Shown: positions 55,694-64,000 of the stretch, one piece after another
Numbering within the stretch: position 1 is the first letter of the stretch
How the letters are laid out: each line of letters starts with the position of its first letter
Source of the DNA: Faecalibacterium hattorii
GTDB taxonomy: Bacteria > Bacillota > Clostridia > Oscillospirales > Ruminococcaceae
DNA length: 64,000 nt
Reading direction: 5' to 3'
Assembly: GCF_003287455.1 (NCBI RefSeq)
Contig: NZ_PRLC01000012.1
Coordinates: 41,749-105,748 of the forward strand
Notes under the pieces: model-generated
What the model saw: the letters and a program-made list of their open reading frames with translations, nothing else
Database searches by the model: none
Told to the model about the DNA's origin: nothing
Position numbers and translations under genes: made by a program

Positions 55694-55745
55694 CCTCTCA
55701 GTCTCGCTTCGCTCGACAGCTCCCCTAGTAGGGGGGCCCTTGGCA
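55693..55745. repeat. Dispersed palindromic intergenic repeat, partial copy
   Basis: Starts CCTCTCAGTCTCGC with a TCGCTTCGCTCGA hairpin and a CAGCTCCCCTAGTAGGGGGG stem, matching the opening of copy 1 at 3676. Confidence 0.55.
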
Positions 55746-55805
55746 TATCGGGTCGGCCCTGCTGGCTGCTTGGTCGCAAAAGGGCATAAGCGGGCTCTGT
55801 TTTCG

Positions 55806-55834
55806 TTGCCAAGTTTCTGTTTCCGTGGTACAAT
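55806..55834 (+). promoter_or_regulatory. Predicted promoter of the FtsK/SpoIIIE gene
   Basis: TTGCCA, 17-base spacer, TACAAT, 48 bases before the start codon. Confidence 0.6.
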
Positions 55835-55881
55835 AAAAGAATCGAATAATCTGCGAGAAGGATACAGGGTTTTAACGGAAG

Positions 55882-58812
55882 ATGGCAACAAAAAAACGAA
55901 AATCGACAGCAAGACGCGCACCTGCGCGGAGAAAGAGCCGGGCACAGGAGCGGATGCCCGCAGGGCTGGGCACCTTGTTTGCGGGGCTGCTGCTCATCGT
56001 GCTGGCCTTTGTGGAGGGCAGTTCGGTGTGGAAGAGTCTCCACGAGGTGCTGTTCGGCCTGTTTGGCTGTGGCAGCTTCGTGCTGGGCGCGGCGGTGTGT
56101 TATCTGGCCATTCTGTACACGCGGGGCGAAGACCTGCTGGGGCAGGTGTTCAAGCTGCTGCTGGGGCTGATCTTCGCCAGCGGCACGGTCATCGTATTTT
56201 CGGACATCCCCGCCGACATCCCTGCCGCCCGGATGGTGGCTGAGTGCTACCAGAACGGCGTGACCGCATGGCTGGGCGGCGGCGCGCTGGGGGCTCTGCT
56301 GGGCGGCAACCTGCTGCTGCTCTGCGGGCGTCCGGCGGCGAACCTTGTCATGGTCGTGCTGGCGCTCTGTGCCAGCCTGTACATTTTTGATATCACCCCC
56401 GCCGAGCTGTGGCAGTGGGTGTGCGAACTGGGCGGCGGCGTCCATGAAAAGGGCGTGGCCGTCTACGAGCAGAACGCCGCCCGCCGCGCCGAGCGGGCCG
56501 CAGCCCGTCAGGCTGAGGAGGAAGCTGCCGCGCTGGAAGCCGGAGAGGAGCCGGAAGCATCCGACGACGCGGAGGAACCGTCCGGTTTTGCGGCCCCCGG
56601 CTGGCTGTCCGGCGTTTTCAGCTGGGGCCACAAGGTGACGAAAGAACTGGAGGGCGAGGCGGAACCCGAACCGGTGGACGACTCCCTCGGCTACGAGGAA
56701 CCGGCCCCCGCTCCCGCGCCGACGCCCGCCGCACCGCAGGAAGCCCCGGCCTTTACGCCGGTTCAGGTGGGCACGCCCCACCCCCGCGCTTCCTTTGACA
56801 TCGACCTCGGCCCGGACAGCACCCCCGTCGTGGAGGGGGGCAGTGAGCCCATCGAACCCTTCATCGTCGGGCCCGGCGGCACCTTCGGGCAGGATCCCCT
56901 GCGCAAGGCCGCGCCCCGCGCCATCGTGAAGCCGGTGGTGCCGGACGCCGTCGAGACGGCGGCGGAGGACTTCTTCGCAAAGCCGGAGGAGCCGGTGCAG
57001 ACCGTGGCCCCAGAGGCTCCGGCCCCGGTGGTGACGCCCGGCATCCCGGTGCAGCCTGAGGCGGCGGAACAGCCCGAAGCCGAAGGGCCGGACAGCATCT
57101 TCCGGACGCCGACCCTGCCCACCACCGACGAGCCGTCGGTGCCGGTGCGGGTGATGGCCGACAACGTGATGGCTATGCGCTCGGCACCGGATGAGGACGG
57201 CTGGATCAGCATCACCAGCGAACCGGTGGAGGAAAAGGACATCAATACGCTGGTGGCAGCGGCTATGGAGAAGCCCGCCGTGGGCGAACAGGCCGCCGCC
57301 ACGGCCCCCGCCGAGGAGCCGGAAGCGGCGGAGAGCTACCAGTACCAATACCCCGGCATCGACCTGTTTGAGAAGGCCCCGGAGGAGAGCGACCCCAACG
57401 CGCAGGACGAGCTGAAGGCCAACGCCCAGAAGCTTGTGGACACGCTGGAAAGCTTCGGCGTCCGCACCCGCGTGCTGGATATCTCCCGCGGGCCCTCGGT
57501 CACCCGGTACGAGGTGCAGCCCATGGCGGGCGTCAAGATCAGCCGCATCACCTCGCTGGCCGACGACATCGCGCTGAACCTTGCCGTGGCCGATGTCCGC
57601 ATGGAAGCGCCCATCCCCGGCAAACCGGCGGTGGGCATCGAGGTACCCAACCACAAAAAGACCCCGGTCTACATCCGCAGCGTGTTTGAGAGTCAGGCCT
57701 TCCTGCGGATGACCTCGCCCTTGGGCATTGCGCTGGGCAAGGACATCGCGGGTGTGGCACAGGTGGCCGACCTGTGCAAGATGCCCCACCTGCTCATCGC
57801 GGGCAGCACCGGCAGCGGCAAATCTGTCTGCGTCAACAGCATCATCATGAGCTTGCTGTTCCGCTCCAGCCCGGAGGACGTCAAGCTGATCCTCATCGAC
57901 CCGAAGGTGGTCGAGCTGGCCGAGTACAACGGCATCCCGCACCTGCTGATGCCGGTCATCACCGAACCGAAAAAGGCGGCGGGTGCGCTGAGCAGCGCCG
58001 TGCAGGAGATGGAGCGCCGCTACCACCTCTTCGCGGAGAACAATGTCCGCGACATCAAATCCTTCAATAAACTGGCTGCCACCGACCCGATGCTGGAAAA
58101 GATGCCCTACATCGCCATCATCATCGACGAGCTGGCCGACCTGATGATGGTGGTGGGCAAGGACGTCGAGGACTCCATCTGCCGCATCGCCCAAAAGGCC
58201 CGTGCCGCCGGGATGCACCTGATCGTGGCTACCCAGCGCCCCAGCGTGGACGTCATCACCGGCCTGATCAAGGCCAACATCCCCAGCCGCATCGCCTTCG
58301 CGGTGTCCAGTCAGGTGGACAGCCGCACCATCCTCGATGGTGCCGGTGCCGAAAAGCTGCTGGGCATGGGCGATATGCTCTTTATGCCCGTGGGTGCCCC
58401 GAAGCCCATCCGCATCCAAGGCACCTTCGTGCGGGATGAGGAGATCAGCCGCGTGCTGGACTTCATCAAGCAGAGCGCCACCGTGCAGTACGACGAGGCC
58501 ATGATCGAAGCCATGGAGAAGCACGCCATCATGGACGGCAAGAAGGGCACCTCCTCTGCCGACGCCGACGAGGAAACCGGCAGCGACCCGATGCTGAAAC
58601 AGGCCGTGGAAGTGGTCATCGACGCCGGTCAGGCTTCCACGAGCCTCTTGCAGCGGCGGTGCAAGCTGGGCTATGCCCGCGCCGCCCGCATCATGGACGA
58701 GATGGAGCAGAAGGGCATCATCGGCCCCTACGAGGGCGCTAAGCCCCGCGCCGTCCTCATCAGCCGCCAGCAGTGGCTGGAAATGCAGATGAACCAGCCG
58801 GATGAATCATAA
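55882..58812 (+). CDS. ftsK: DNA translocase FtsK/SpoIIIE
   Basis: Hexameric ATPase that pumps chromosomal DNA through the closing septum. A basic N-terminus and about four membrane helices (residues 30-180) are followed by a long acidic, Pro/Ala-rich linker (about 190-510). The motor has Walker A GSTGSGKS at 641-648, Walker [15 protein letters not shown] and the ring motifs [23 protein letters not shown]. The C-terminal gamma domain ([40 protein letters not shown]) reads orienting sequences. At 976 residues it is longer than SpoIIIE because of the linker. tepA is upstream, as in Bacillus. Confidence 0.96.
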   Translation: MATKKRKSTARRAPARRKSRAQERMPAGLGTLFAGLLLIVLAFVEGSSVWKSLHEVLFGLFGCGSFVLGAAVCYLAILYTRGEDLLGQVFKLLLGLIFASGTVIVFSDIPADIPAARMVAECYQNGVTAWLGGGALGALLGGNLLLLCGRPAANLVMVVLALCASLYIFDITPAELWQWVCELGGGVHEKGVAVYEQNAARRAERAAARQAEEEAAALEAGEEPEASDDAEEPSGFAAPGWLSGVFSWGHKVTKELEGEAEPEPVDDSLGYEEPAPAPAPTPAAPQEAPAFTPVQVGTPHPRASFDIDLGPDSTPVVEGGSEPIEPFIVGPGGTFGQDPLRKAAPRAIVKPVVPDAVETAAEDFFAKPEEPVQTVAPEAPAPVVTPGIPVQPEAAEQPEAEGPDSIFRTPTLPTTDEPSVPVRVMADNVMAMRSAPDEDGWISITSEPVEEKDINTLVAAAMEKPAVGEQAAATAPAEEPEAAESYQYQYPGIDLFEKAPEESDPNAQDELKANAQKLVDTLESFGVRTRVLDISRGPSVTRYEVQPMAGVKISRITSLADDIALNLAVADVRMEAPIPGKPAVGIEVPNHKKTPVYIRSVFESQAFLRMTSPLGIALGKDIAGVAQVADLCKMPHLLIAGSTGSGKSVCVNSIIMSLLFRSSPEDVKLILIDPKVVELAEYNGIPHLLMPVITEPKKAAGALSSAVQEMERRYHLFAENNVRDIKSFNKLAATDPMLEKMPYIAIIIDELADLMMVVGKDVEDSICRIAQKARAAGMHLIVATQRPSVDVITGLIKANIPSRIAFAVSSQVDSRTILDGAGAEKLLGMGDMLFMPVGAPKPIRIQGTFVRDEEISRVLDFIKQSATVQYDEAMIEAMEKHAIMDGKKGTSSADADEETGSDPMLKQAVEVVIDAGQASTSLLQRRCKLGYARAARIMDEMEQKGIIGPYEGAKPRAVLISRQQWLEMQMNQPDES

Positions 58813-58825
58813 ACAGGAGAGCCAA

Positions 58826-59812
58826 ATGCAACGACCATTGACTTGTGTTGAAATATGTGCTGGTGCAGGTGGACAGGCATTGGGCCTTGCAATGGCAGGG
58901 TTTGTCCATGTTGCGCTTGTGGAGTATGAACCGGAATATTGTGATGTATTAAAAATGAATCGCCCTGAATGGAACGTTCTTTGTTCAGATGTTCATGACT
59001 TTGATGGAAAGCCTTATAGAGGAGTGGATCTTTTAGCGGGTGGTGTTCCATGCCCACCTTTTTCCATAGCGGGAAAGCAACTGGGAAAGGATGATGAGCG
59101 CGATCTTTTTCCAGAGGCAATCCGTTTGATTGAAGAGATTCGGCCACGTGCGGTGATGTTGGAAAATGTTCGTGGATTTTTAGATGCAGACTTTGACGAG
59201 TACAGGAATCACATTTTCACTTCGATTCAGAAGCTTGGGTATGCTACGCACATAAAACTTTTGAACGCTTCGGATTATGGAGTTCCTCAGCTTCGACCTA
59301 GGGTAGTGATTATCGGGATACGAAAAGATCAGTGCGGAGCATTCGAATATCCAGAGGAAAAGCCAGATGCAGCAAAATCTGTCGGGGAAACACTTTGTGA
59401 TTTGATGGCTGGGAATGGATGGAAAAAAGCTAAGCAGTGGGCAGTGGGCGCAAATAAAATCGCTCCAACCTTAGTTGGTGGTTCCAAGAAACATGGAGGA
59501 CCCGATTTGGGGCCGACAAGAGCAAAGACTGCATGGGCTGAATTGGGCGTGGATGGTAAAGGCATTGCAAATGAAGCACCCGCGCCTGATTTTGAAGGGA
59601 TGCCGCGATTGACCAGCCGGATGATGGCCCGGATTCAGGGATTTCCAGATACGTGGACGTTTGGAACAAAAAAGACTGCTGCGTGCCGAATGATTGGAAA
59701 TGCTTTTCCGCCACCGGTTGCTGAAGCAGTTGGAAAAAAAATAAAGGAGTGTTTAGAATATGGATGCGTTGATTGCGGCAGCGAGACACCAGTTTCACAA
59801 AAGGCTGTTTGA
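58826..59812 (+). CDS. Type II DNA (cytosine-5) methyltransferase
   Basis: A 328-residue C5 methyltransferase. Motif I: VEICAGAGGQALGLAMAGF. Catalytic motif IV: GGVPCPPFSIAGKQ with C76. Motif VI: VMLENVRGF. Motif VIII: QLRPRVVIIG. Motif X: MIGNAFPPPVAEAV. The variable target domain is between about residues 170 and 260. Start chosen at 58826 because AGGAGA precedes it; an ATG at 58802 overlaps the ftsK end. Base composition is clearly more AT-rich than the neighbours, which indicates recent acquisition. The overlapping NgoMIV-like endonuclease suggests GCCGGC as the target. Confidence 0.94.
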   Translation: MQRPLTCVEICAGAGGQALGLAMAGFVHVALVEYEPEYCDVLKMNRPEWNVLCSDVHDFDGKPYRGVDLLAGGVPCPPFSIAGKQLGKDDERDLFPEAIRLIEEIRPRAVMLENVRGFLDADFDEYRNHIFTSIQKLGYATHIKLLNASDYGVPQLRPRVVIIGIRKDQCGAFEYPEEKPDAAKSVGETLCDLMAGNGWKKAKQWAVGANKIAPTLVGGSKKHGGPDLGPTRAKTAWAELGVDGKGIANEAPAPDFEGMPRLTSRMMARIQGFPDTWTFGTKKTAACRMIGNAFPPPVAEAVGKKIKECLEYGCVDCGSETPVSQKAV

Positions 59813-60635
59813 AACGAACACGTTAACTTTGACAACATCGGGTGTGGCATCAAATGCAGATACAAGCAGTCGTCCGTCAAAGGCGATCTCGCGAAAAGTT
59901 GTAGATATTTTGGTGGATGAACAGCATCATGAAGTGGCAGTGATTGACAAAGTATCGGGGCAGACGCTCGGTAAACAGTTTGAAAAACTGACAATGGAAT
60001 TTTTACGGGACACATTTCCTCAGATGCAGTCGCTGCGCCCCGGTAAATGGACGATTCTCCAGCTTGGAAATAACAATCGACTAAAGACGAGTGACTTCGC
60101 TCAGTATGAACACCTTGCATATCTGAATGCGCTCACGGAACAGAACGCACAGTTAGCGGCAGCGTTAGGGAACGATTACCTTGTTGCTCCAGATGTGGTC
60201 ATATACAGAGATCTGTGTGAAGATGAAGAAATCAACGAGAGCAGAAAAATCGTAGATGATACAGTTTCTAAAATGGCAGATATTCGAAAAAGAAATGGTG
60301 GAAAACCAATCCTTCATGCGAGTATCTCTGCCAAATACACGATGAGAAGTGACCGCGCACAGAACAGTCGGACGGAAGCTCTGAACCTGATTCGAAATCG
60401 AAAAGGACATCTGCCGCACATTGTCGTTGTAACAGCAGAACCGATGCCGGGGCGTTTGGCGTCGCTTGCATTGGGAACCGGAGATATTGATTGTGTTTAT
60501 CACTTTGCTCTCTATGAATTGATTCGTGCGGTTAAAGAGGTAGGATCAGAAGATGCAATTGAGATACTGAACACCTTGGTACAAGGGAAAAGACTCAAGG
60601 ACATTTCTGATCTCCCGTTGGATTTGTCCGTATAA
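59760..60635 (+). CDS. Type II restriction endonuclease, NgoMIV-like
   Basis: A 291-residue protein recognised as NgoMIV-type by ISAKYTMRSDRAQNSRTEALNLIRNRKGHLPHIVVVTAEPMPGRLASLALGTGDIDCVYHFALYEL. The S-x-K (about residues 193-196) with an upstream acidic residue (PDVVIYRD) forms the PD-(D/E)xK-type site of the NgoMIV, Cfr10I and SgrAI group. NgoMIV cuts GCCGGC; the same specificity here is an inference. The gene overlaps the methyltransferase by 53 bases in another frame. No controller (C) protein gene is adjacent. Confidence 0.88.
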   Translation: MDALIAAARHQFHKRLFETNTLTLTTSGVASNADTSSRPSKAISRKVVDILVDEQHHEVAVIDKVSGQTLGKQFEKLTMEFLRDTFPQMQSLRPGKWTILQLGNNNRLKTSDFAQYEHLAYLNALTEQNAQLAAALGNDYLVAPDVVIYRDLCEDEEINESRKIVDDTVSKMADIRKRNGGKPILHASISAKYTMRSDRAQNSRTEALNLIRNRKGHLPHIVVVTAEPMPGRLASLALGTGDIDCVYHFALYELIRAVKEVGSEDAIEILNTLVQGKRLKDISDLPLDLSV

Positions 60636-60665
60636 TTCTACATAACAATACACATACAAAAGTGG

Positions 60666-62753
60666 ATGAGGATACGAAATAAAACAATGCAGCAGAACAC
60701 CCCTTCTTCCCAATCGGTCTACACCGAATTCCTTCCCATCAGCCGCGCGGACATGGAAGCGCGGGGGTGGGACCAGTTGGACTTTGTGGTCGTGGGCGGC
60801 GACGCCTATGTGGATCACCCCAGCTTTGGCACTGCCATCATCAGCCGTCTGCTGGAAGCCGAGGGCTACAAGGTGGGCGTGCTGGCCCAGCCCCGCTATA
60901 CCGACTGCGAGGACTTTAAGCGGTTCGGCAAGCCGAAATACGGCTTCTTTATCGGCGGCGGCAATGTGGACAGCATGGTGAGCCACTACTCGGTGGCCAA
61001 GATCCCCCGCGCCGAGGACGAATACTCCCCCGGCGGCATCGGCGGGGCCCGGCCGGATCGCAGCGCCACCGTTTACACCAAGCTCGCCAAGGAGGCCTAC
61101 CCCGATCTGCCCGTGATCTTGGGCGGTCTGGAAGCGTCTCTGCGGCGGTTCGCACATTACGACTACTGGCTGGATACCGTCCTGCCCAGCATCGCCGAGG
61201 ACTCCGGGGCCGACCTCATCAGCTTCGGCATGGGCGAGCACCAGACCGTCGCCATCGCAAAGCGGCTGGCGGCGGGGGAGCCTGTGAGCTCCATCACCGA
61301 TGTGGACGGCACCTGCTACCTGACCGACTTCGACCACCTGCCCGAAAAGTACGTGGAGTGCGCGGGCTTCAAGAAGGTGGCGTCCGATAAGGTGGCCTAC
61401 GCCAAGGCGTGCCGCATCCAGATGGACAATCAGGATGTCGTCAGCGGCCAGATCATCGTCCAGAAGCAGAGTGAGAAGTACCTCGTCCAGAACATCCCGG
61501 CAAAGCCCTTGGTGCGCTGGGAGCTGGACAAGGTCTACGCCCTGCCCTACACCCGCCGGTATCACCCCATCTACGAGGCCATGGGCGGCGTGCCCGCCAT
61601 CCGGGAGGTGCAGTTCTCCATCATCCAGAACCGCGGCTGCTTCGGCGGCTGCAACTTCTGCGCCATCCAGCTCCATCAGGGCCGCCGCGTCACCAGCCGC
61701 AGCGCCGACAGCATCGTGGCCGAGGCGGAGCGGATGACCCATGAACCGGATTTTAAGGGCTACATCCACGACATCGGCGGCCCGACGGCCAACTTCCGGT
61801 TCCCGTCCTGCCGCGAGCAGATGCTGCGGGGCATGTGCAGCGGCGGCAAGCACTGCTTGGCCCCCACCACCTGCTCCCACATGATCGTGGATCACAGCGA
61901 TTACCTGAAGATCCTCCGCCGTGTCCGGGAGCTGCCCGGCGTCAAGAAGGTCTTCATCCGCAGCGGCATCCGGTTCGACTACCTGATGGCCGACCCGGAC
62001 GACACCTTCTTCAAGGAACTGGTGGAGTACCACGTTTCCGGCCAGTTGAAGGTGGCCCCGGAGCACTGCGCCCCCAACACCTTGGCCTACATGGGCAAGC
62101 CGCCCATCCAGACCTTCAACAAGTTCAAGGACAAGTTCTATGAGCTGAGCAAGAAGGCGGGCAAGAAGCAGTACCTCGTGCCCTACCTGATGTCCAGCCA
62201 TCCCGGCAGCACCCTGAACGACGCGGTCTATCTGGCCGAGTACCTTTATAAGAACCACATGCGCCCGGAGCAGGTGCAGGATTTTTATCCCACCCCCGGC
62301 ACCGTGAGCACCTGCATGTTCTACACCGGTCTTGACCCCTACACCCTGAAGCCGGTCTTCGTGGAGAAGACCGCCGAGGGCAAGGCGCTGCAGCGGGCGC
62401 TGCTCCAGTATTACGAGCCGCGCAACGCCGAAAAGGTCATCAAGGCGCTCAAGATGACCCACCGGGAGGACCTCATCCCGCTGCTGGTCCCCGCCGAGGG
62501 ACGCCGCGCCGTCCAGCGCTCGGCACGCCGGGCCGAGGCGGCAGAGGTGACCATCCACAACGACGGCACCTATACCGTCCGGCCCAACGGCAAGGGCGGG
62601 AAGGGGAAGACCGCGAATCGTGCTGCTGCCCCGGCGGGCCGCCAGCCCAGCCCCGGTGCGCGGTTCGCGCCCCACGCGGCCCCCGGCCACAAGCCGAAAA
62701 ACAATCAACAGAAAGAGAATACGACGTGGAAAACTACAAAACGGAAAAAGTAA
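60666..62753 (+). CDS. YgiQ family radical SAM protein
   Basis: A 695-residue member of the YgiQ family (UPF0313). N-terminal B12-binding-like region (FVVVGGDAYVDHPSFGTAIISRLLEAEGYKVGVLAQP), then the radical SAM core with CFGGCNFCAI (C-x3-C-x2-C) preceded by QNRG. HDIGGPTANFRFPSC, FIRSGIRFDYLM, KVAPEHCAPNTLAYMGKP and DFYPTPGTVSTCMFYTGLDP are typical of the family. The function is unknown. The C-terminal 60 residues are basic and low in complexity. The start may instead be the ATG at 60687. It overlaps the next gene by 28 bases. Confidence 0.9.
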   Translation: MRIRNKTMQQNTPSSQSVYTEFLPISRADMEARGWDQLDFVVVGGDAYVDHPSFGTAIISRLLEAEGYKVGVLAQPRYTDCEDFKRFGKPKYGFFIGGGNVDSMVSHYSVAKIPRAEDEYSPGGIGGARPDRSATVYTKLAKEAYPDLPVILGGLEASLRRFAHYDYWLDTVLPSIAEDSGADLISFGMGEHQTVAIAKRLAAGEPVSSITDVDGTCYLTDFDHLPEKYVECAGFKKVASDKVAYAKACRIQMDNQDVVSGQIIVQKQSEKYLVQNIPAKPLVRWELDKVYALPYTRRYHPIYEAMGGVPAIREVQFSIIQNRGCFGGCNFCAIQLHQGRRVTSRSADSIVAEAERMTHEPDFKGYIHDIGGPTANFRFPSCREQMLRGMCSGGKHCLAPTTCSHMIVDHSDYLKILRRVRELPGVKKVFIRSGIRFDYLMADPDDTFFKELVEYHVSGQLKVAPEHCAPNTLAYMGKPPIQTFNKFKDKFYELSKKAGKKQYLVPYLMSSHPGSTLNDAVYLAEYLYKNHMRPEQVQDFYPTPGTVSTCMFYTGLDPYTLKPVFVEKTAEGKALQRALLQYYEPRNAEKVIKALKMTHREDLIPLLVPAEGRRAVQRSARRAEAAEVTIHNDGTYTVRPNGKGGKGKTANRAAAPAGRQPSPGARFAPHAAPGHKPKNNQQKENTTWKTTKRKK

Positions 62754-63871
62754 GCTTTTGGCGAACCCCCTTCCGCCGCCTTGCGGCTCTTGCGCTGGCG
62801 GCGGCGCTGGCACTGGGGCTGGCCGCCTGTGATGTTTCCTCGGTGGTGCCCGGCGGCAGCGCCGATGTCATCCCGAACCCGTCCAGCACAGCCCAGACCG
62901 ACGGCGACCCTGCCAACGACAGCTTCCAGATGCACTTCCTCGATGTGGGACAGGCGCTGAGCGTTCTGGTGGAGTGCGACGGGCAATACATGCTTTACGA
63001 CGGCGGCAATGTGGACGATGGCAGCATGGTGGTCAGCTACCTGCAGAATCAGGGCGTGGAGGAATTGCAGTACGTCTTCTGCTCCCACGCCCACGAGGAT
63101 CATGTGGGCGGTTTGGCCGCTGCACTGGCCTACTTCCCGGCCAACCATGTCTACAGCCCGGTGACGGATGCCTCCACCAAGTGCTTCCAAGATTTCGTCA
63201 AATACACGCAGCAGCAGGGCTTGCAGGTGGAGGTGCCCGCAGTGGGCACCGTCTGGCAGCTGGGCAGCGCGACCATCACCCTGCTGGGCCCGGTGGCGCA
63301 ATACAGCGAGACGAATGACACCTCTCTTGTCCTGCGGGTAGACTACGGCTCCACGAGCTTCCTCCTCACCGGCGACATGGAAGCCGACGCCGAGCGCGAC
63401 CTTGTGAACAGCGGGGCGAACCTGAAGGCCGATGTCCTTCAGGTGGGGCACCACGGCTCCAGCACCTCGACGAGCTACATCTTCCTGAACGCGGTCCTGC
63501 CCGAAATGGGCGTCATCTCCTGCGGCGTGAACAACAAGTACGGACACCCCCACGAGGAGACCCTGAGCATCCTGCGGGATGCGGGGGTGGACGTCTACCG
63601 CACCGACCTGCTGGGCACCGTCGTCATCGGGTCGGATGGGCAGAACTACACCATCCGCACCGACAAGACGGCCACCGATGCCGAGCTGAACCCCACCGAT
63701 CCGGCGGCGTCCGGCACGGCCCAGCAAGCGTACATCGGCAATGTGAACTCGAAAAAGTTCCACCTGCCCACCTGCCCGAACCTCCCGGCGGAGAAGAACC
63801 AGATCCTTTTCTCCAGCTACGATGAGGCGGTGGCGGCGGGGTATACGCCCTGTTCGACCTGCGTCAAGTAA
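62726..63871 (+). CDS. MBL-fold lipoprotein hydrolase with C-terminal Ada-like zinc motif
   Basis: A 381-residue lipoprotein from a GTG start. Signal: basic start, LAALALAAALALGLAAC lipobox. The metallo-beta-lactamase domain is of the ComEC C-terminal type: FLDVGQALSVLVECDGQYMLYDGG, the metal site SHAHEDHVGG, LLTGDMEADAERDLV and LQVGHHGSSTSTS. The C-terminal 45 residues (YIGNVNSKKFHLPTCPNLPAEKNQ..., GYTPCSTC) resemble an Ada-type zinc-binding tail. The likely role is an extracellular nuclease or phosphodiesterase. It overlaps the YgiQ gene by 28 bases. Confidence 0.88.
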   Translation: MENYKTEKVSFWRTPFRRLAALALAAALALGLAACDVSSVVPGGSADVIPNPSSTAQTDGDPANDSFQMHFLDVGQALSVLVECDGQYMLYDGGNVDDGSMVVSYLQNQGVEELQYVFCSHAHEDHVGGLAAALAYFPANHVYSPVTDASTKCFQDFVKYTQQQGLQVEVPAVGTVWQLGSATITLLGPVAQYSETNDTSLVLRVDYGSTSFLLTGDMEADAERDLVNSGANLKADVLQVGHHGSSTSTSYIFLNAVLPEMGVISCGVNNKYGHPHEETLSILRDAGVDVYRTDLLGTVVIGSDGQNYTIRTDKTATDAELNPTDPAASGTAQQAYIGNVNSKKFHLPTCPNLPAEKNQILFSSYDEAVAAGYTPCSTCVK

Positions 63872-63923
63872 ACTCCCTCAAGGAGGGTGCCCCAATAAAG
63901 GAAAAATCCCCTCTCAGCCTTAC
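63868..63923. repeat. Dispersed palindromic repeat, truncated copies
   Basis: A CTCCCTCAAGGAGGG hairpin followed by CCCTCTCAGCC, the opening of the repeat family seen at 3676 and 55693. The second motif breaks off where the insertion sequence begins. Confidence 0.5.
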
Positions 63924-64000
63924 TGAACTGCACCCTATTTGTTAGACAGTATGGTATACTGTTTAGGAAATGGGGTGTTTTTGTATGCCAAAGGGACAAC
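63924..64000 (+). mobile_element. Left end of an insertion sequence (IS3-like), partial
   Basis: TGAACTGCACCCTATTTGTT at 63924 looks like the left terminal repeat of an IS3-family element, followed by a palindromic promoter zone (ACAGTAT-G-GTATACTGT) and the start of an ORF. The element runs out of the window, so size and right end are unknown. Confidence 0.6.
63985..64000 (+). CDS. Transposase N-terminus, truncated by the window end
   Basis: ATG with GGGGTG upstream starting MPKGQ. Only five codons are visible; the call as an orfA-type (helix-turn-helix) transposase subunit rests on the IS-like left end before it. Confidence 0.4.

Noticed and set aside
55540..58524. Minus-strand frame of 994 codons opposite ftsK
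   Set aside because: Shadow of the ftsK coding frame.

Overview
The window is a gene-dense, high-GC stretch of a bacterial chromosome. Gene content (dcw cell-wall cluster, Rex, T-box-controlled cysS, tepA-spoIIIE/ftsK pair, pectin genes, lipoproteins with CGG-S signals), codon use and the dispersed intergenic repeats all point to a gut Bacillota of the Oscillospiraceae, most likely Faecalibacterium or a close relative. The species is inferred from memory of such genomes, not from a search. No rRNA, tRNA, CRISPR array or prophage was found.

Layout. 1-4.5 kb: recA-recX-rimO-pgsA plus a Pr6Pr-like membrane gene. 4.5-5.9 kb: a TetR regulator and a membrane protein, each preceded by the same TGAAC-N3-GTTCA palindrome. 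6-10.1 kb: asnA; cysS behind a complete T-box leader; a secreted protein. 10.1-10.7 kb: a compact locus with a 47-residue hydrophobic peptide gene, a convergent consensus promoter for a roughly 110-nt antisense RNA and a shared terminator, resembling a type I toxin-antitoxin system. 10.7-16 kb: J-domain protein, DUF5685 protein, zinc-ribbon membrane protein, a GH2 enzyme whose acid/base glutamate is alanine, and an FMN reductase. 16-29.5 kb: rsmD, a coiled-coil protein, then the dcw cluster rsmH-ftsL-PBP/spoVD-murF-mraY-ftsW-murG-ftsQ-murE, which lacks mraZ and has a very divergent MraY. 29.6-34 kb: MarR regulator and a heterodimeric ABC exporter. 34-40.5 kb: GDPD-GH1, purC, a DUF4430 lipoprotein with an ECF S component, and enolase followed by a 31-codon hydrophobic peptide ORF.

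40.8-45.8 kb: complete LIV-type branched-chain amino-acid ABC transporter (livKHMGF). 45.8-52.9 kb: pectin-linked locus with GH105 and GH28 enzymes, a divergent AraC regulator and a convergent-side sugar ABC transporter (two permeases, one binding protein). 53.3-54.8 kb: tdk and rex. 55-58.8 kb: tepA and the FtsK/SpoIIIE translocase. 58.8-60.6 kb: an AT-richer two-gene type II restriction-modification cassette (C5 cytosine methyltransferase plus NgoMIV-like endonuclease) inserted between housekeeping genes. 60.7-63.9 kb: a YgiQ-type radical SAM protein and a lipoprotein MBL-fold hydrolase. The window ends inside the left end of an insertion sequence that lies in or beside a dispersed palindromic repeat.

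Best candidates for something new: the type I toxin-antitoxin-like locus (10182-10670), the degenerate MraY (22958-24004), the short peptide downstream of eno (38921-39016), the catalytically altered GH2 (12937-15324), and the paired operator sites at 5300 and 5928.
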